Shown here piece after piece: positions 43,033 through 43,100 of a stretch of DNA of 43,100 bases. A model generated the notes under the pieces. The model did no database searches. It was given only the letters and a program-made list of their open reading frames with translations, and was not told where the DNA came from. How positions within the stretch are numbered: the first letter of the stretch is position 1; every line of letters starts with the position of its first letter. The stretch comes from Candidatus Obscuribacterales bacterium (GTDB lineage: Bacteria; Cyanobacteriota; Vampirovibrionia; Obscuribacterales; Obscuribacteraceae): NCBI GenBank assembly GCA_019747875.1, contig JAIEQI010000173.1, positions 1-43,100 on the forward strand. Reading direction: 5' to 3'. A program made the position numbers and the translations under genes.

Positions 43033-43100
43033 ATGAGCTTCGCCTTGTGCATCTGCGCTCCGTACTATGAGCTTCGCCTTGTGCATCTGCGCTCCGTACT
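43033..43100 (+). repeat. Tandem 34-bp repeat at the window edge
   Basis: Two perfect copies (43033-43066 and 43067-43100) of a unit starting ATGAGCTTCGCCTTGTGC and ending GCTCCGTACT. The unit end resembles the REP tail GCTCCATACT, so the array seems to have grown from a REP flank. It probably continues beyond the window. Confidence 0.9.

Noticed and set aside
42912..43052. N-terminal extension of the transposase from 43052
   Set aside because: It would translate the REP palindromes; the start at 42911 has a ribosome site and the usual RAYT length.

Overview
The window looks like a chromosomal stretch of a free-living bacterium with roughly balanced base composition, short intergenic gaps, many tetratricopeptide (TPR) proteins, several von Willebrand A (vWA) proteins and families of dispersed palindromic repeats. 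The mix (ppk, TPR secretome, GCCGGC-type and GCGGACG-type repeats, Gram-negative-style signal peptides) reminds me of the non-photosynthetic cyanobacterial sister group (Melainabacteria/Vampirovibrionia, Obscuribacterales-like). That placement is inference; no rRNA, tRNA or other phylogenetic marker is present.

Layout. 1-3.3 kb: two minus-strand genes, one encoding a repetitive virion/adhesin-like protein, then about 0.8 kb without a supported gene. 4.1-9.0 kb: a four-gene minus-strand operon (PP2C phosphatase, protein kinase with a large C-terminal region, nicotinamidase-like cysteine hydrolase, vWA protein) that resembles the TerY-P signalling triad with an added hydrolase. 9.7-15.3 kb: a secreted TPR-metzincin, a small secreted protein, an array of five 81/85-bp palindrome-bearing repeats, and a membrane VIT/vWA-like protein. 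15.3-19.0 kb: polyphosphate kinase preceded by an abutting 33-codon ORF, a convergent TPR gene, and a small hypothetical. 19.4-21.0 kb: a DAHP synthase-chorismate mutase operon on the minus strand. 21.2-28.9 kb: secreted vWA protein, TspO, YjbQ, small TPR, SRPBCC-like secreted protein overlapping a chloramphenicol-phosphotransferase-like kinase, a hypothetical overlapping a YchJ-family protein, and a membrane TPR protein. 28.9-32.8 kb (minus): a nuclease-Fe-S helicase overlapping a lipase-maturation-factor-like membrane protein. 33.0-42.2 kb (plus): TPR protein, degenerate GGDEF protein, a YhaO/YhaN (SbcD/SbcC-like) pair and a PAS histidine kinase. 42.2-43.1 kb: a REP-associated tyrosine transposase flanked by inverted REP palindromes and a 34-bp tandem repeat.

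The most exciting signal is in the 300 bases upstream of the DAHP synthase gene. A sigma70-like promoter (TTGACG-17-TAACAT) is followed by two consecutive leader-peptide/terminator modules. Each has its own Shine-Dalgarno, a very short ORF dense in aromatic codons (MSARNYYYWYKEVHLD and MRNWYYSYAFSTRGSPG), an intrinsic terminator, and a segment inside the leader ORF able to pair with the 5' arm of that terminator. This reads as a tandem, ribosome-mediated attenuation system sensing Tyr/Trp and then Trp/Tyr/Phe. It controls entry to the shikimate pathway through a DAHP synthase that lacks the usual added regulatory domain.

All calls come from reading sequence and motifs; no database search, structure prediction or alignment was run.
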